From NCBI GenBank assembly GCA_020636895.1, contig JACJWZ010000001.1, positions 1,107,501-1,171,500 on the forward strand: a stretch of DNA of 64,000 nt. The letters run 5' to 3'. This DNA is from Thermoleophilales bacterium. GTDB taxonomy: Bacteria; Actinomycetota; Thermoleophilia; Solirubrobacterales; 70-9. Positions 1-8,845 of this stretch are shown in pieces. The position numbers and the translations under genes were made by a program. Positions within the stretch are counted from its first letter, which is position 1, and each line of letters begins with the position of its first letter. Under the pieces are notes generated by a model. It saw only the letters and a program-made list of their open reading frames with translations. It had not been told where the DNA came from and searched no databases.

Positions 1-227
1 CGATCCGGAGGCCGAAGCTTCCTTTGCACGTGAACCTCATGATTCACGGACACATCCGGTATTAGCCCGAGTTTCCTCGGGTTGTCCCGGTGATCGGGGT
101 ACGTTACCCACGTGTTACTCACCCGTTCGCGGCTCTGCCCCAGGGCAAGCCCTGGTTCGTCGCTCCACTTGCATGTGTTAAGCACACCGCCAGCGTTCGT
201 CCTGAGCCAGGATCAAACTCTCCGTAA
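1..227 (-). rRNA. rrs: 16S ribosomal RNA, 5' end (partial)
   Basis: Read on the minus strand, the universal 16S 5' primer site (AGAGTTTGATCCTGGCTCAG) lies at about 203-222. It is followed by the usual GACGAACGCTGGCGG and GTGAGTAACACGTGGGTAAC blocks towards position 1. The gene runs off the left edge, so only about the first 227 nt are present. The mature 5' end near 226-227 is placed by analogy with other 16S genes. The sequence fits a deep actinobacterium, but a species call needs the rest of the gene. Confidence 0.97.
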
Positions 228-526
228 AAAGTGACTCGAGGGTTTCAATCCCAGCAGCCGGGTCAGGGCCACCGGGTTCCTCTGTCTTACTGAGAGTTGT
301 CATGTCTTGGCTTAACCGGCCGGCACTTACACGTGTGCACGACCGACATGACAGGTTGTTCGTTTCATATGCCCGGCCACGCCGCTGGCGACGGACCGGG
401 TCGGACTCGATGCATCTGACAGATCGAGATCTGCCGATACATGCGCTGCTCAGTTTTCAAAGACCGTCGCGATCCGGTCGGGTGATTCCCGAGCGGCGGA
501 TCGACTGCCCCGGAGGGCGGCGGAGC
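228..526 (-). other. 16S rRNA operon leader, with boxA-like site and stem
   Basis: This roughly 300-nt stretch holds no convincing gene. It is the transcribed leader between the rrn promoter and mature 16S. On the minus strand GGTCTTTGAAAACTG (465-451) resembles the boxA antitermination or processing sequence of rrn leaders. An inverted repeat, TGTCATGTC (298-306) against GACATGACA (345-353), could form a long-range leader stem. Open frames across it, for example on the plus strand from 302, have no coding character. Confidence 0.5.
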
Positions 527-555
527 ACTATAGCGATCTGCCCGCTTCGTGTCCA
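527..555 (-). promoter_or_regulatory. Ribosomal RNA operon promoter (near-consensus -35/-10)
   Basis: On the minus strand TGGACA (555-550, five of six to TTGACA) is followed by exactly 17 nt and then TATAGT (532-527, five of six to TATAAT). Transcription would start near 520, about 290 nt before mature 16S. It is the best -35/-10 pair I found in the window. It lies between the tyrS stop and the 16S gene in the correct orientation, as expected for the principal vegetative sigma factor. Confidence 0.75.
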
Positions 556-581
556 GCGGAAATCCGAAGATGTCCCGAAGC

Positions 582-1754
582 TCAGCGCAGCCGGGCGAAA
601 CGGCGCTTGCCGAGCTGCAGCACGCGTCCTTCGAGGTCGGTCCTGGGAACGTCGGCGGGCTCCGCGGGCAGCCGCTCGCCGTCGAGGCGGACGGCGCCCT
701 GTTGGAGCATCCGGCGTGCCTCCGAGCCGCTGATGGAGAACGCTTCCCGCAGCAGCGCCGGCAGATGCACCGAGTCGTCGGGGCTCAGCGCAACATCGGC
801 GATGTCCTCGGGGATCTTGCGGTCGCGGTGGACGCGGTCGAAGTGCGCCTGACCCTCGTCTCCTCCCCCGGGCCCCGCGAAGCGGTCGCAGATCCGTCGG
901 GCCAGCTCCTCCTTCGCCGCCATCGGCTTGCGGGAAGGGTCGAGCGGTTCGCCGAGCAGCAGCTCCCAGTACTGGCCGAGTGCGGCGTCGGGGACGCTCA
1001 TCAGCTTCCCGAAGATCTCCGTGGCCGGCTCCGCAACTCCGACCTGGTTGCCGAGGGACTTGCTCATCTTCTTGACCCCGTCGGTACCGGGGAGGATCGG
1101 CATCGTGAGGATGAGCTGGGGGCGCCGGCCGAAGGACGTCTGCACGTCACGCCCGAACAGCAGGTTGAACTTCTGGTCCGTCCCGCCCAGCTCGATGTCT
1201 GCATCGACGGCGACCGAGTCGTAGCCCTGCAGGACCGGATAGAGGAGCTCCAGCAGCGAGATCGGCTCAGCGGCCGCCATCCGATTGGTGAAGTCATCGC
1301 GCTCGAGCAGACGGGCGACCGTGAAGCGGCGCGCGAGCGCGAAGAGCTCGGCGCTCGGCATGTCGAGCCACTCCGAGTTGAAGCGGACTTCGGTGAGCTC
1401 CGGATCGAGGACCTTGAAGGCCTGCTCCTGGAAGGTGGTCGCGTTGGCGTCGATCTGCTCCGGGCTGAGCTCCGGGCGCAGCGACGAGCGGCCGCTGGGA
1501 TCCCCCACGCGGGCGGTGTAGTCGCCGATGATCACCACCGCCTGGTGGCCGGCGGCCTGGAACTGGCGCAGCTTCTCGAGGACGACGACGTGGCCGAGGT
1601 GGATGTCGGCAGCCGTCGGGTCGATGCCGAGCTTGACCCGCAGCGGGCGACCCTCCGCCAGGCGTTCCTCGAGGCCTCCGGCGGGCAGCACGTCGACCGC
1701 GCCGAGCGTGAGCCCCGGGGCCCCCGAGGGCGTCTGAACCTGCGAATCCGACAT
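582..1754 (-). CDS. tyrS: Tyrosyl-tRNA synthetase
   Basis: Cytosolic class I synthetase that charges tRNA(Tyr) with tyrosine. About 390 aa, normal for the family. The HIGH-type signature HLGH is at about residues 52-55 and KMSKS at about 228. The C-terminal ~65 residues form an S4-like RNA-binding domain. The GIDPTAADIHLGH context is that of the second bacterial TyrRS subfamily (TyrZ/beta-like). The ATG at 1754 was chosen over an upstream in-frame GTG at 1793 because a -10-like TAGCAT ends 7 nt before it, which suggests a leaderless mRNA. The gene stands alone and is divergent from the PBP gene. Confidence 0.95.
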   Translation of the reverse strand: MSDSQVQTPSGAPGLTLGAVDVLPAGGLEERLAEGRPLRVKLGIDPTAADIHLGHVVVLEKLRQFQAAGHQAVVIIGDYTARVGDPSGRSSLRPELSPEQIDANATTFQEQAFKVLDPELTEVRFNSEWLDMPSAELFALARRFTVARLLERDDFTNRMAAAEPISLLELLYPVLQGYDSVAVDADIELGGTDQKFNLLFGRDVQTSFGRRPQLILTMPILPGTDGVKKMSKSLGNQVGVAEPATEIFGKLMSVPDAALGQYWELLLGEPLDPSRKPMAAKEELARRICDRFAGPGGGDEGQAHFDRVHRDRKIPEDIADVALSPDDSVHLPALLREAFSISGSEARRMLQQGAVRLDGERLPAEPADVPRTDLEGRVLQLGKRRFARLR

Positions 1755-1906
1755 CCGGGCAATGCTAGACTCACGCACCGCCCGGGGGCGCATAGAGGCG
1801 CTGGGCTGACCACCGCCACTCCGGCTTCACGAGCACGGAGCGAGGCGACCCAAGCGGTCGGCGCGAAGGTCACCAACGGACGCCTCTTCCCCCGGCTCCG
1901 CACCCC

Positions 1907-4690
1907 ATGCCTCCCAGCGACGAAGACAACAACGTGTCCGAGGGCGCCCACGAGCGTGCTTCCGAGGACCCCGCGAAGCCCGAGCGCGGGCAGTTCGACG
2001 ACCTCTTCACCGGCAAGCGACTCGACCGCCCGGAGGCGGAGGAGGACGGGCGGGAGAGCCCCTCCTCCGCACCGGAGGCCGAGCCCGCCGGCGAGCCCGG
2101 CGAAGCGCCCCTCGCCGAGGCCGAGGAGCCGTCGAACGGCGACGGCGCCAGCCTCGAGGAGCCTGCAGGCAGCGAGGGCGACGAGGCCGAGGAGCCTTCG
2201 CGCGGCGACGACTTCGACGATCGCGACACCGCAAGCGTCAGTGCCGACCCCGGCGCGGAGCCGGGGGACGAGCCCTCGCCCGAGGCCGAGGAGGACCTCG
2301 AAGGCCTGACCGGGGCGGCGCTCGCGAAGGCCCAGGCGCGCCAGCGCGGCGACGAGCGCAAGGCGAAGCGGGCCTCCAGACGTGAGGCCCGCAAACGGCG
2401 GCTGAAGGCGCGCTTCGACCGCTTCCGCGGCTACGAGCCGGTGCCCGCACCGGAGGATCGCCTCCGCGCCGGACCCGAGGACGGGCCGCCGAAGCCGAAG
2501 CTGAAGAAGCTCCGTCTGGCGCTCGTCACGCTCGGCCTCATGCTCCTCGCGCTCGTCTCCTGGGTGTTCGGGGTGATGATGGCGGTCGCGCAGGACCTGC
2601 CCAGCCTGGAGGCGAGGGCGCAGTACGAGAAAGCCGCCAACTCGGTCGTCTACGCCAACGACGGCAAGACCGAGCTGACCACCTTGACCGGTAACGAGAA
2701 GCGCATCCTCGTCGACTCCGAGGACATCTCCCCCCTGATCAAGCAAGCCGTGGTCGCGATCGAGGACGAGCGGTTCTACGAGCACCGCGGCGTCGACTAC
2801 CTCGGCATCGCCCGCGCGCTGCAGCAGGACATCGTCTCCGGCGGCGCCGTCCAGGGCGCCTCGACGATCACCCAGCAGTTCGTCAAGAACGCGCTCGAGG
2901 CGCAGGGCTCGCGGACCGTGCTCCAGAAGCTCCGCGAGGCCGCGATCGCCTACCAGATCGAGCGCCAGTGGTCGAAGGACAAGATCCTCACCAACTACCT
3001 CAACAACATCTACTTCGGGCACGGGGCCTATGGCATCGAAGCCGCGGCCAAGACCTACTTCGGATACGAGCATCCCGGCTGCGGTGGAGAGGGCGATCGC
3101 TGCGCTTCCGTCCTGCTGCCCGAGGAGGCCGCGATGCTCGCCGCGCTGATCTCCTCGCCCACCGCCTACGACCCCGCGACCAACCCCGAGGCCGCCAAGT
3201 CCCAGCGCAACGTCGTGCTGCAGAAGATGCGCGACCAGGGCGTTCTCGAGGTCAGCGACGAGGACTTCCAGGCGATGCTCGACAGCAACGTGCCGATCGC
3301 ATCCCACATCGAGACGCCGACCGATGATTCGAAGGCCCCCTACTTCACCGACTGGCTGCGCCAGCAGATCGTCGACAAGTACGGCCCGGGCCGGGCGTTC
3401 GGCGGTGGGCTGAAGATCACCTCGAGCCTCGATCTCGACCTCCAGAAGGCCGCCGAGCAAGCCGTCGACAACCACCTCTCCGGCGTCGGCCCGACCTCGG
3501 CCGTCGTGGCCATCGACAACGGGACGGGTGAGGTGCTGGCCATGGTCGGCGGGCAGAACTTCAACAAGGCGCCGTTCAACCTCGCCACGAACGGCCAACG
3601 CCAGCCGGGTTCGTCCTTCAAGCCCTTCACGCTGGTGACGGCTCTCAAGCAGGGCCGCTCTCCCGACGAGGTCTTCCCCTCCCAACCCGTGGCGATCCCC
3701 TTCAAGGCGACGATCCGCACGAAGAACGGCAAGAAGAAGACGGTCACGGACAAGTTCCGGGTCAGCAACTACGACGACAACTACCTGGGCTCCGCCTCGA
3801 TCAGAACCGCCACCACCTACTCCGACAACTCCGTCTACGCGCAGTTGGGAACCCAGGTCGGGATCAAGCACATCGTCGATACCGCGCACGATCTCGGCAT
3901 CAGCTCGAAGCTGGACGACAACCCGGCGCTGATCCTGGGCGGTCTCGAGCACGGCGTCACGCCGCTGGAGATGGCCTACGCGTACAACACCCTCGCCAAC
4001 GACGGCACGCGCATCAGCGGCACCGAGGCCAGCCGGGGGAACGGCAAGGGACCGGTCGCGATCAAGTCGGTGACCGCCGAGGAGGACGGCGACCAGAAGC
4101 CGGTTCCCGACGACGACGGCGGCTCGGGCGAGAACGAGAAGGTCGAGGACCAGGTCCTCGACCCGGGCGTCGCGGGGACGACCAAGGACATCCTCCGCAC
4201 CGTCGTCACCTCGGGCACCGGCAAGCGGGCCCAGGTCGGAGACGACTACGTCTGGGGCAAGACGGGAACGACCGACAACAACGCCGACGCCTGGTTCGTC
4301 GGCGCCAACGAGGACATCACGGTCGCCGTCTGGGTCGGCTACCCCGACGGGGCGACGCCGATGGAGACGGAGTTCGGCGGCCTGCCGGTCGACGGCGGCA
4401 CGATCCCTGCGTTGATCTGGCACGACGTCGTCACATCGTGGGACAGCATCGCGGCCGGGCGTAAAGCGGACAAGAACGCCGACTCGTCGTCCGACGACAG
4501 CGGTTCGGTCGCGCCGGTCTCGCCGACCCCGACCGGGACGACCGCGACCCCGCCCGTCACCCCGACGGAGCCGGCGCCCGTCGCCCCCACAACTCCGCCC
4601 GAGACGCCGGCGACCCCGCCGGCCGCACCGACCGACCCCGCGGGAGGCGGCGCCGATCCCGGCACCGGCGGCGCCGTGCCGACCGGCTGA
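1907..4690 (+). CDS. Class A penicillin-binding protein (transglycosylase/transpeptidase)
   Basis: Bifunctional peptidoglycan synthase anchored in the membrane. A ~195-residue acidic, charged cytoplasmic tail precedes one membrane segment (about 203-228). A GT51 domain follows, with the catalytic-glutamate motif EDERFYEHRGVD near 285 and GASTITQQFVKN near 320. The transpeptidase domain has SSFK at about 567, SDN near 640 and KTGTT near 785. The last ~75 residues are a Pro/Thr-rich, probably disordered wall-facing tail. Length (927 aa) and layout match PonA1-type actinobacterial PBPs. No clear RBS precedes the ATG. It converges on the DNA glycosylase gene. Confidence 0.93.
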   Translation: MPPSDEDNNVSEGAHERASEDPAKPERGQFDDLFTGKRLDRPEAEEDGRESPSSAPEAEPAGEPGEAPLAEAEEPSNGDGASLEEPAGSEGDEAEEPSRGDDFDDRDTASVSADPGAEPGDEPSPEAEEDLEGLTGAALAKAQARQRGDERKAKRASRREARKRRLKARFDRFRGYEPVPAPEDRLRAGPEDGPPKPKLKKLRLALVTLGLMLLALVSWVFGVMMAVAQDLPSLEARAQYEKAANSVVYANDGKTELTTLTGNEKRILVDSEDISPLIKQAVVAIEDERFYEHRGVDYLGIARALQQDIVSGGAVQGASTITQQFVKNALEAQGSRTVLQKLREAAIAYQIERQWSKDKILTNYLNNIYFGHGAYGIEAAAKTYFGYEHPGCGGEGDRCASVLLPEEAAMLAALISSPTAYDPATNPEAAKSQRNVVLQKMRDQGVLEVSDEDFQAMLDSNVPIASHIETPTDDSKAPYFTDWLRQQIVDKYGPGRAFGGGLKITSSLDLDLQKAAEQAVDNHLSGVGPTSAVVAIDNGTGEVLAMVGGQNFNKAPFNLATNGQRQPGSSFKPFTLVTALKQGRSPDEVFPSQPVAIPFKATIRTKNGKKKTVTDKFRVSNYDDNYLGSASIRTATTYSDNSVYAQLGTQVGIKHIVDTAHDLGISSKLDDNPALILGGLEHGVTPLEMAYAYNTLANDGTRISGTEASRGNGKGPVAIKSVTAEEDGDQKPVPDDDGGSGENEKVEDQVLDPGVAGTTKDILRTVVTSGTGKRAQVGDDYVWGKTGTTDNNADAWFVGANEDITVAVWVGYPDGATPMETEFGGLPVDGGTIPALIWHDVVTSWDSIAAGRKADKNADSSSDDSGSVAPVSPTPTGTTATPPVTPTEPAPVAPTTPPETPATPPAAPTDPAGGGADPGTGGAVPTG

Positions 4691-4708
4691 GCCGCCTGCC
4701 CGTCAGCC
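4685..4708. terminator. Short hairpin holding both convergent stop codons
   Basis: GGCTGA (4685-4690) pairs with TCAGCC (4703-4708) across a 12-nt loop. The left arm carries the PBP stop TGA and the right arm the glycosylase stop on the other strand. The six-pair stem has no U-tract, so its terminator role is tentative. It matches a pattern seen at other convergent pairs in this window. Confidence 0.35.
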
Positions 4709-5278
4709 CGCGGGCCGCGAGAGGTGGGCGCTGCCGGCCAGGCAGTAACGCCATGGCAGCTCCGTCCCCCTCGTGATCCCGATTCGCGGCCCGGCGACGA
4801 CCACCGGCTCATCCGCCGCGGGATCGCGGCCGCTGATCGAGAAGGGGGCGGCGATCACCGGAGCCCGCGTCTGGTCGAGCTCGATGGCGAGCGCCTCGCA
4901 GATCTTGCCCGGCCCCGAGCAGAGGTCGCCGAGGGCGCGGTCGGCCCCCCGGCGGGTGCGCATGGCCTCGATGCCGCGGGTCGGCTCGAGCGCGCGTACT
5001 AGTACGGCTGCGGCGGTCCCGTCGTCGTCGGTGACGACGTTGAACATGCGGTGGATCCCGTAGCAGAGGTAGACGTAGGCCAGACCCGGAGGACCGAAGA
5101 GGACGTCGGTGCGTTTCGTCCGGCCGACGAAGGCGTGGCACGCGGGATCGTCCTGCTCGTAGGCCTCGGTCTCGACGATCGTGCCGCCGACCCCCTCGTG
5201 CAGAAGCTCGCAGCCGATCAGGTCGCGGGCGACCTGGCGCGGCGGCCGAGCGAAGAACTCAGCGGCGAGACCACTCAC
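4703..5278 (-). CDS. DNA-3-methyladenine glycosylase (AAG/MPG family)
   Basis: Base-excision repair enzyme predicted to remove alkylated purines. The 191-residue length and the signatures LIGCELLHEG, IVETEAYEQDDPACHAFVG and GPPGLAYVYLCYGIHRMFNVV are those of the AAG/MPG fold. The ETEAY glutamate is the conserved general base and the Tyr in VYLCYG lies in the intercalating region. The ATG overlaps the argH stop by 4 bp (ATGA), so the two genes are translationally coupled. That pairing looks like convenience rather than shared function. Confidence 0.92.
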   Translation of the reverse strand: MSGLAAEFFARPPRQVARDLIGCELLHEGVGGTIVETEAYEQDDPACHAFVGRTKRTDVLFGPPGLAYVYLCYGIHRMFNVVTDDDGTAAAVLVRALEPTRGIEAMRTRRGADRALGDLCSGPGKICEALAIELDQTRAPVIAAPFSISGRDPAADEPVVVAGPRIGITRGTELPWRYCLAGSAHLSRPAG

Positions 5279-6645
5279 CGAGCGAGCTCGGCGAGGCTCT
5301 CTCTGGCGAGCTCGAGCTGAGCGCTGACCGCGGCGGAGGACGTGCCACCGCGAGAGAGCTTGGAATCGAGCCAGGAGCCCTCCGCGAGGACCTCGTAGTA
5401 CTCGTCGTCGAGCAGCTCGGAGAAGCCGGCGAGCTCGTCGCGGCCGATCTCGGAGAGCTGGATGTCGTTGGCGAGGGCGTGGCGGACGAGGCCGCCGACG
5501 ACGCCGTGCGCCTCGCGGAACGGCATGCCGCGACGCACGAGCAGGTCGGCGATGTCGGTGGCCGCGGCCATCTCGTCCCCCGCGGCCGCCTCCATGCGCT
5601 CGCGATCGAAGCTGATCCCCTCGAGCATGCCCGCGAGGGCGCGCAGGGACAGCTCAACGGTGTCGACGGCGTCGAAGAGCGGCTCCTTGTCCTCCTGCAG
5701 GTCCTTCGAGTAGGCCAGGGGGAGGCCATGGAGGACCCCGGCGAGATTGGTGTAGTCGGACTGCACCCGCGGCGCCTTGGCGCGCAGCAGCTCGGCCGCG
5801 TCGGGGTTCATCTTCTGCGGCATGATCGACGAGCCCGACGAGTACTCCTCGGCGGGCCGGCAGAAGCCGAACTCGCTGGTCGACCAGAGCACGATCTCGG
5901 AGCCCATCCGCGACAGATGAGTGGAGCAGACCGTGGCCGCGTGGAGGTAGTCGAGCGCGAAGTCACGGTTCGAGACGGCGTCGATCGAGTTCTCGGCGAG
6001 GCGATCGAAGCCGAGCTCGGAGGCCGTCGCCTCCCGGTCGAGCTCCCAGTTGAGCCCAGCGAGCGCCCCGGTACCGAGCGGCATCGCGCCCGCGGCCACG
6101 CCGGCCGCGGAGAAGCGGTCGGCGTCGCGACGCAGCATCCAGAACCACGCGAGCAGGTGGTGGCCCAACGACACCGGCTGCGCGCGCTGCAGGTGCGTGT
6201 AGCCGGGCAGGCGCCAGTCGTGGTGGGCGTCGGCGAGCGTCAGCAGGGTCCCCATCGCCACCGCGAGGAGGTCGACGGCGCGAACCGCGCGGTCAGCGAC
6301 GAAGAGCGCCAGGTCGGTGGCCACCTGGTCGTTGCGGGAACGGCCCGTGTGGAGCTTGCCGCCGAGTGGGCCGACGATCTCGGTCAGCCGCCGCTCCACC
6401 GCCATGTGGATGTCCTCATCGGAGCTCTCGAAGGGGAACTCGCCGGCCTCGAGCTCCGCCGCGACCGCGTCGAGGCCTCCCAGCAACTCGTCGAGCTCCT
6501 CGGCGGTGAGGACACCGGCGCCGAGCAGCGCCCGAGCGTGAGCGCGCGATCCGCGCACGTCGTAGGGAGCCAGGCGCCGGTCGAAGGACAGCGACGCGTT
6601 CAGCTCCCAGAAGACGGGATCTGGCTCTTGCTCGAAGCGGGGCAC
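5275..6645 (-). CDS. argH: Argininosuccinate lyase
   Basis: Last step of arginine synthesis: splits argininosuccinate into arginine and fumarate in the cytosol. 456 aa, family-typical. The fumarase/ASL superfamily signature GSSIMPQKMNPD is present, with the catalytic serine in its flexible loop, as are the conserved HTGRSRNDQVATD and GYTHLQRAQP blocks. The GTG at 6645 was chosen because family homology starts right there and a -10-like TAGACT ends 8 nt upstream, implying a leaderless mRNA. An open frame upstream to 6840 is antisense to the epimerase gene. No other arginine genes are nearby. Confidence 0.95.
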   Translation of the reverse strand: MPRFEQEPDPVFWELNASLSFDRRLAPYDVRGSRAHARALLGAGVLTAEELDELLGGLDAVAAELEAGEFPFESSDEDIHMAVERRLTEIVGPLGGKLHTGRSRNDQVATDLALFVADRAVRAVDLLAVAMGTLLTLADAHHDWRLPGYTHLQRAQPVSLGHHLLAWFWMLRRDADRFSAAGVAAGAMPLGTGALAGLNWELDREATASELGFDRLAENSIDAVSNRDFALDYLHAATVCSTHLSRMGSEIVLWSTSEFGFCRPAEEYSSGSSIMPQKMNPDAAELLRAKAPRVQSDYTNLAGVLHGLPLAYSKDLQEDKEPLFDAVDTVELSLRALAGMLEGISFDRERMEAAAGDEMAAATDIADLLVRRGMPFREAHGVVGGLVRHALANDIQLSEIGRDELAGFSELLDDEYYEVLAEGSWLDSKLSRGGTSSAAVSAQLELARESLAELAR

Positions 6646-6693
6646 GGCGGCGCAGTCTACGAACGGCGGCGTGCTGCGGGCTAGGCTGCCGCC

Positions 6694-7677
6694 ATGCGAG
6701 TGCTCGTCACCGGGGCCACGGGGAAGGTCGGCAATGCCCTGACGCAGCGTCTGGTCGCCCGCGGCGACCACGTCGTCGCGCTGGCGCGGGACCCCGCAGC
6801 GGCCGCGATGATGCTCCCGGAGGAGGTCGAGATCGCCCACGGCGACGTCACCGACCCCGAGAGCCTGCGCTTCGCGGCCGCGGGCGTCGAGGCCGCCTTC
6901 AACTGCATGGGCGTCTTCGAGCAGTGGGCGGACCCTGATCTCTTCAACCGGGTCAACGCCGAAGGGGCGCGCAACGTCGCGGCGGCCTCACGGGAGGCCG
7001 GGGCGAAGCGCCTCGTGCACACCTCGACCATCGACGTGTTCGACGCGCCGCGGGGCGGCACCGTGACCGAGGCGCGGGTCGCGACCTACGAGAAGGGCAC
7101 CGCCTATGAGCGCTCCAAGCAGCTTGCCGAGCGCCTGCTCCTCGCCGAGGCCGGAGCTGGGGACGACGGGATCGAGGTCGTGATGGTGAACCCGGCCGCG
7201 ATCCTCGGCCCCGGCCCGTGGGCGGCCGGCGGGATCGACGACACGATCTCCGAGCTCCTGCGCGGGCGCATGCCCTTCGCCCCGCCCGGCGGCATGAGCA
7301 TGACCTGGGTCGGCGACGCGGCCGACGCCCACATCGCCGCCCTCGAACGCGGTACGCCAGGCGAGCGCTACCTCGTCACCGGCGGCTACGCCTCCGTGCG
7401 GGACATCTGCCGGGTCGCCGTCGAAGAGGCCGGGCGCGGGCGCGTCCCCCTGCCACTCCCCGAGCGGGCGGCGCGGGCCCTCTCACGTGGCGGCGAGGTC
7501 CTCGCCGCTCGTACCGGCCGCCCGCCGCTGCTCGCGGGCGGACAGCTCGAGTTCCTGCTCTGGGAGGCGCGGGCGGACTCCGGCAAGGCGCGCAGCGAGC
7601 TCGGGATCGAGCCGCTCGACTGGCGCGAGGCGGTCCGGCGGACGACGCGTTGGATCCTCGAGTCCGGGCGCATCTGA
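6694..7677 (+). CDS. NAD-dependent epimerase/dehydratase family protein
   Basis: Extended short-chain dehydrogenase with an N-terminal Rossmann fold. GATGKVGNALTQ (residues 7-18) is the glycine motif, and YERSKQLAE near 136 supplies the Tyr-Lys catalytic pair. 327 aa. The middle (MVNPAAILGPG) resembles dihydroflavonol reductase or 3-beta-HSD-like members. The substrate cannot be read from sequence. A -10-like TAGGCT (6682-6687) ends 6 nt before the ATG, suggesting a leaderless transcript divergent from argH. It converges on the DegT aminotransferase. Confidence 0.85.
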   Translation: MRVLVTGATGKVGNALTQRLVARGDHVVALARDPAAAAMMLPEEVEIAHGDVTDPESLRFAAAGVEAAFNCMGVFEQWADPDLFNRVNAEGARNVAAASREAGAKRLVHTSTIDVFDAPRGGTVTEARVATYEKGTAYERSKQLAERLLLAEAGAGDDGIEVVMVNPAAILGPGPWAAGGIDDTISELLRGRMPFAPPGGMSMTWVGDAADAHIAALERGTPGERYLVTGGYASVRDICRVAVEEAGRGRVPLPLPERAARALSRGGEVLAARTGRPPLLAGGQLEFLLWEARADSGKARSELGIEPLDWREAVRRTTRWILESGRI

Positions 7678-7690
7678 GCGCCGGGCGCTT
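7676..7690. terminator. Small hairpin between convergent genes
   Basis: AGCGCC (7677-7682) pairs with GGCGCT (7684-7689) between the stop codons of the epimerase and the aminotransferase. The stem is short with almost no loop and no U-tract, so the function is weakly supported. Confidence 0.25.
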
Positions 7691-8845
7691 CTAGCGGCCG
7701 AGGATGTCGGTGAGCTCGCGCACGACCCGCTCCTGCGAGTCCTCCGGCAGCGCCGGATAGAAGGGGAGCGCGAGGGAGCGGCGCGAGAAGTCCTCGGCGA
7801 TCGGGAACTGGCCTTCGCGCCAGCCTCGCTCGCGGTAGAGGTCGAGCAGGTGGATGCACGGCAGGTAGGGCCGCGCGTCGATGCCGCGGCGATCGAGCTC
7901 GGCGATGACGCCGTCGCGGTCGACCGACTTCGGCAGGCGCAGCACGTAGACGAACCAGCTCCGGCGCTCGACGCCGCGGTCGGCGAGCGGTAGCACGAGG
8001 TCGTCGGGGTCCCCGGCGCCGGGCTCGGTGGCACCGATCGCCGTGAAGCGCTCGGAGTAGCGGCTCGCGATCGCGGCACGCGCCGCCAGCATGTCGTCGA
8101 GGCGCTCGAGCTGCGCGATCCCGAGCGCCGCCTGCAGGTCGGTGATCCGGTAGTTGAAGCCGAGCCGCTCGTGGTCCATGAACTTCATCCCGGGCGCGCG
8201 GCCCTGGTTGCGCTCGCTGCGCGCGACGTCGGCCGCCTCCGCGGACCCGGAGATCAGCATTCCCCCCTCCCCCGTCGCCATCTGCTTGTTGGCGTAGAAC
8301 GCGAACGCGCTGGGGTTTCCGCGCGAGCCGGCCTCACGTCCTTCGGCGTCGACCGTTCCGAGCGCCTGCGCGCAGTCCTCGACGAGTCCGAGCCCGTGGG
8401 CCGCGGCGATCCTCTCGAGCTCGGCGATTGCCGCGGGGAAACCGAAGATGTGGACCGGCAGCAGGCCGTCTATGCGCTCGTCGAGCATCGATTCGACGGC
8501 GGCGGGGTCGAGCGTCAGCGTCGCCGGATCGACGTCGCAGAACACCGGCTCGGCGCCCTCGAAGAGCAGGCAGTTGGAGGAGGCGACGAAGCTGAGCGGC
8601 GTCGTCACCACCCGATCCCCCGTGCCCCAACCCTGCTCCCGGACCGCGAGATGCAGGGCGGCGGTGCCGCTGGAAACCGCGGAGACAAGCTCCGGCTCGA
8701 CCCCGACCCGGGAGGCGAAACCGCGCTCGAACTCCCCGAGCTTCGGACCCAGCGAGAGCATCCCGCTACGCAGGACTTCGAGCACGAGCTCCTCCTCGCG
8801 GGCGCCGATCACCGGGCGCGCGAGCGGGATCCGCTCGGCGCTCAC
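7691..8845 (-). CDS. DegT/DnrJ/EryC1/StrS family aminotransferase
   Basis: PLP-dependent sugar aminotransferase (fold type I), 384 aa. The family start PLARPVIGAREEELVLEVLRSG, the EDCAQALG pyridine-contacting segment and the Schiff-base lysine in FAFYANKQMATGEGG (about 187) are present. Such enzymes aminate nucleotide-linked keto-sugars for surface glycans. The substrate here is unknown, and no other glycan genes are adjacent. The GTG start overlaps the cimA stop (GTGA), so it is co-translated with an isoleucine pathway enzyme, an unexpected pairing. Confidence 0.88.
   Translation of the reverse strand: MSAERIPLARPVIGAREEELVLEVLRSGMLSLGPKLGEFERGFASRVGVEPELVSAVSSGTAALHLAVREQGWGTGDRVVTTPLSFVASSNCLLFEGAEPVFCDVDPATLTLDPAAVESMLDERIDGLLPVHIFGFPAAIAELERIAAAHGLGLVEDCAQALGTVDAEGREAGSRGNPSAFAFYANKQMATGEGGMLISGSAEAADVARSERNQGRAPGMKFMDHERLGFNYRITDLQAALGIAQLERLDDMLAARAAIASRYSERFTAIGATEPGAGDPDDLVLPLADRGVERRSWFVYVLRLPKSVDRDGVIAELDRRGIDARPYLPCIHLLDLYRERGWREGQFPIAEDFSRRSLALPFYPALPEDSQERVVRELTDILGR

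Noticed and set aside
302..733. Plus-strand open frame across the rRNA leader
   Set aside because: Arg/Ala-rich with no homology; it overlaps the rrn promoter and the tyrS 3' end.
1532..4423. 963-codon open frame antisense to the class A PBP gene
   Set aside because: It is a shadow of GC-rich codon bias in the PBP gene. The translation is Arg/Gly/Val/Asp-rich with no motif, while the plus strand has complete PBP motifs. Similar shadows lie over uvrD (55469-57631), ilvBN (43666-46257) and leuB/ilvE (10559-12703).
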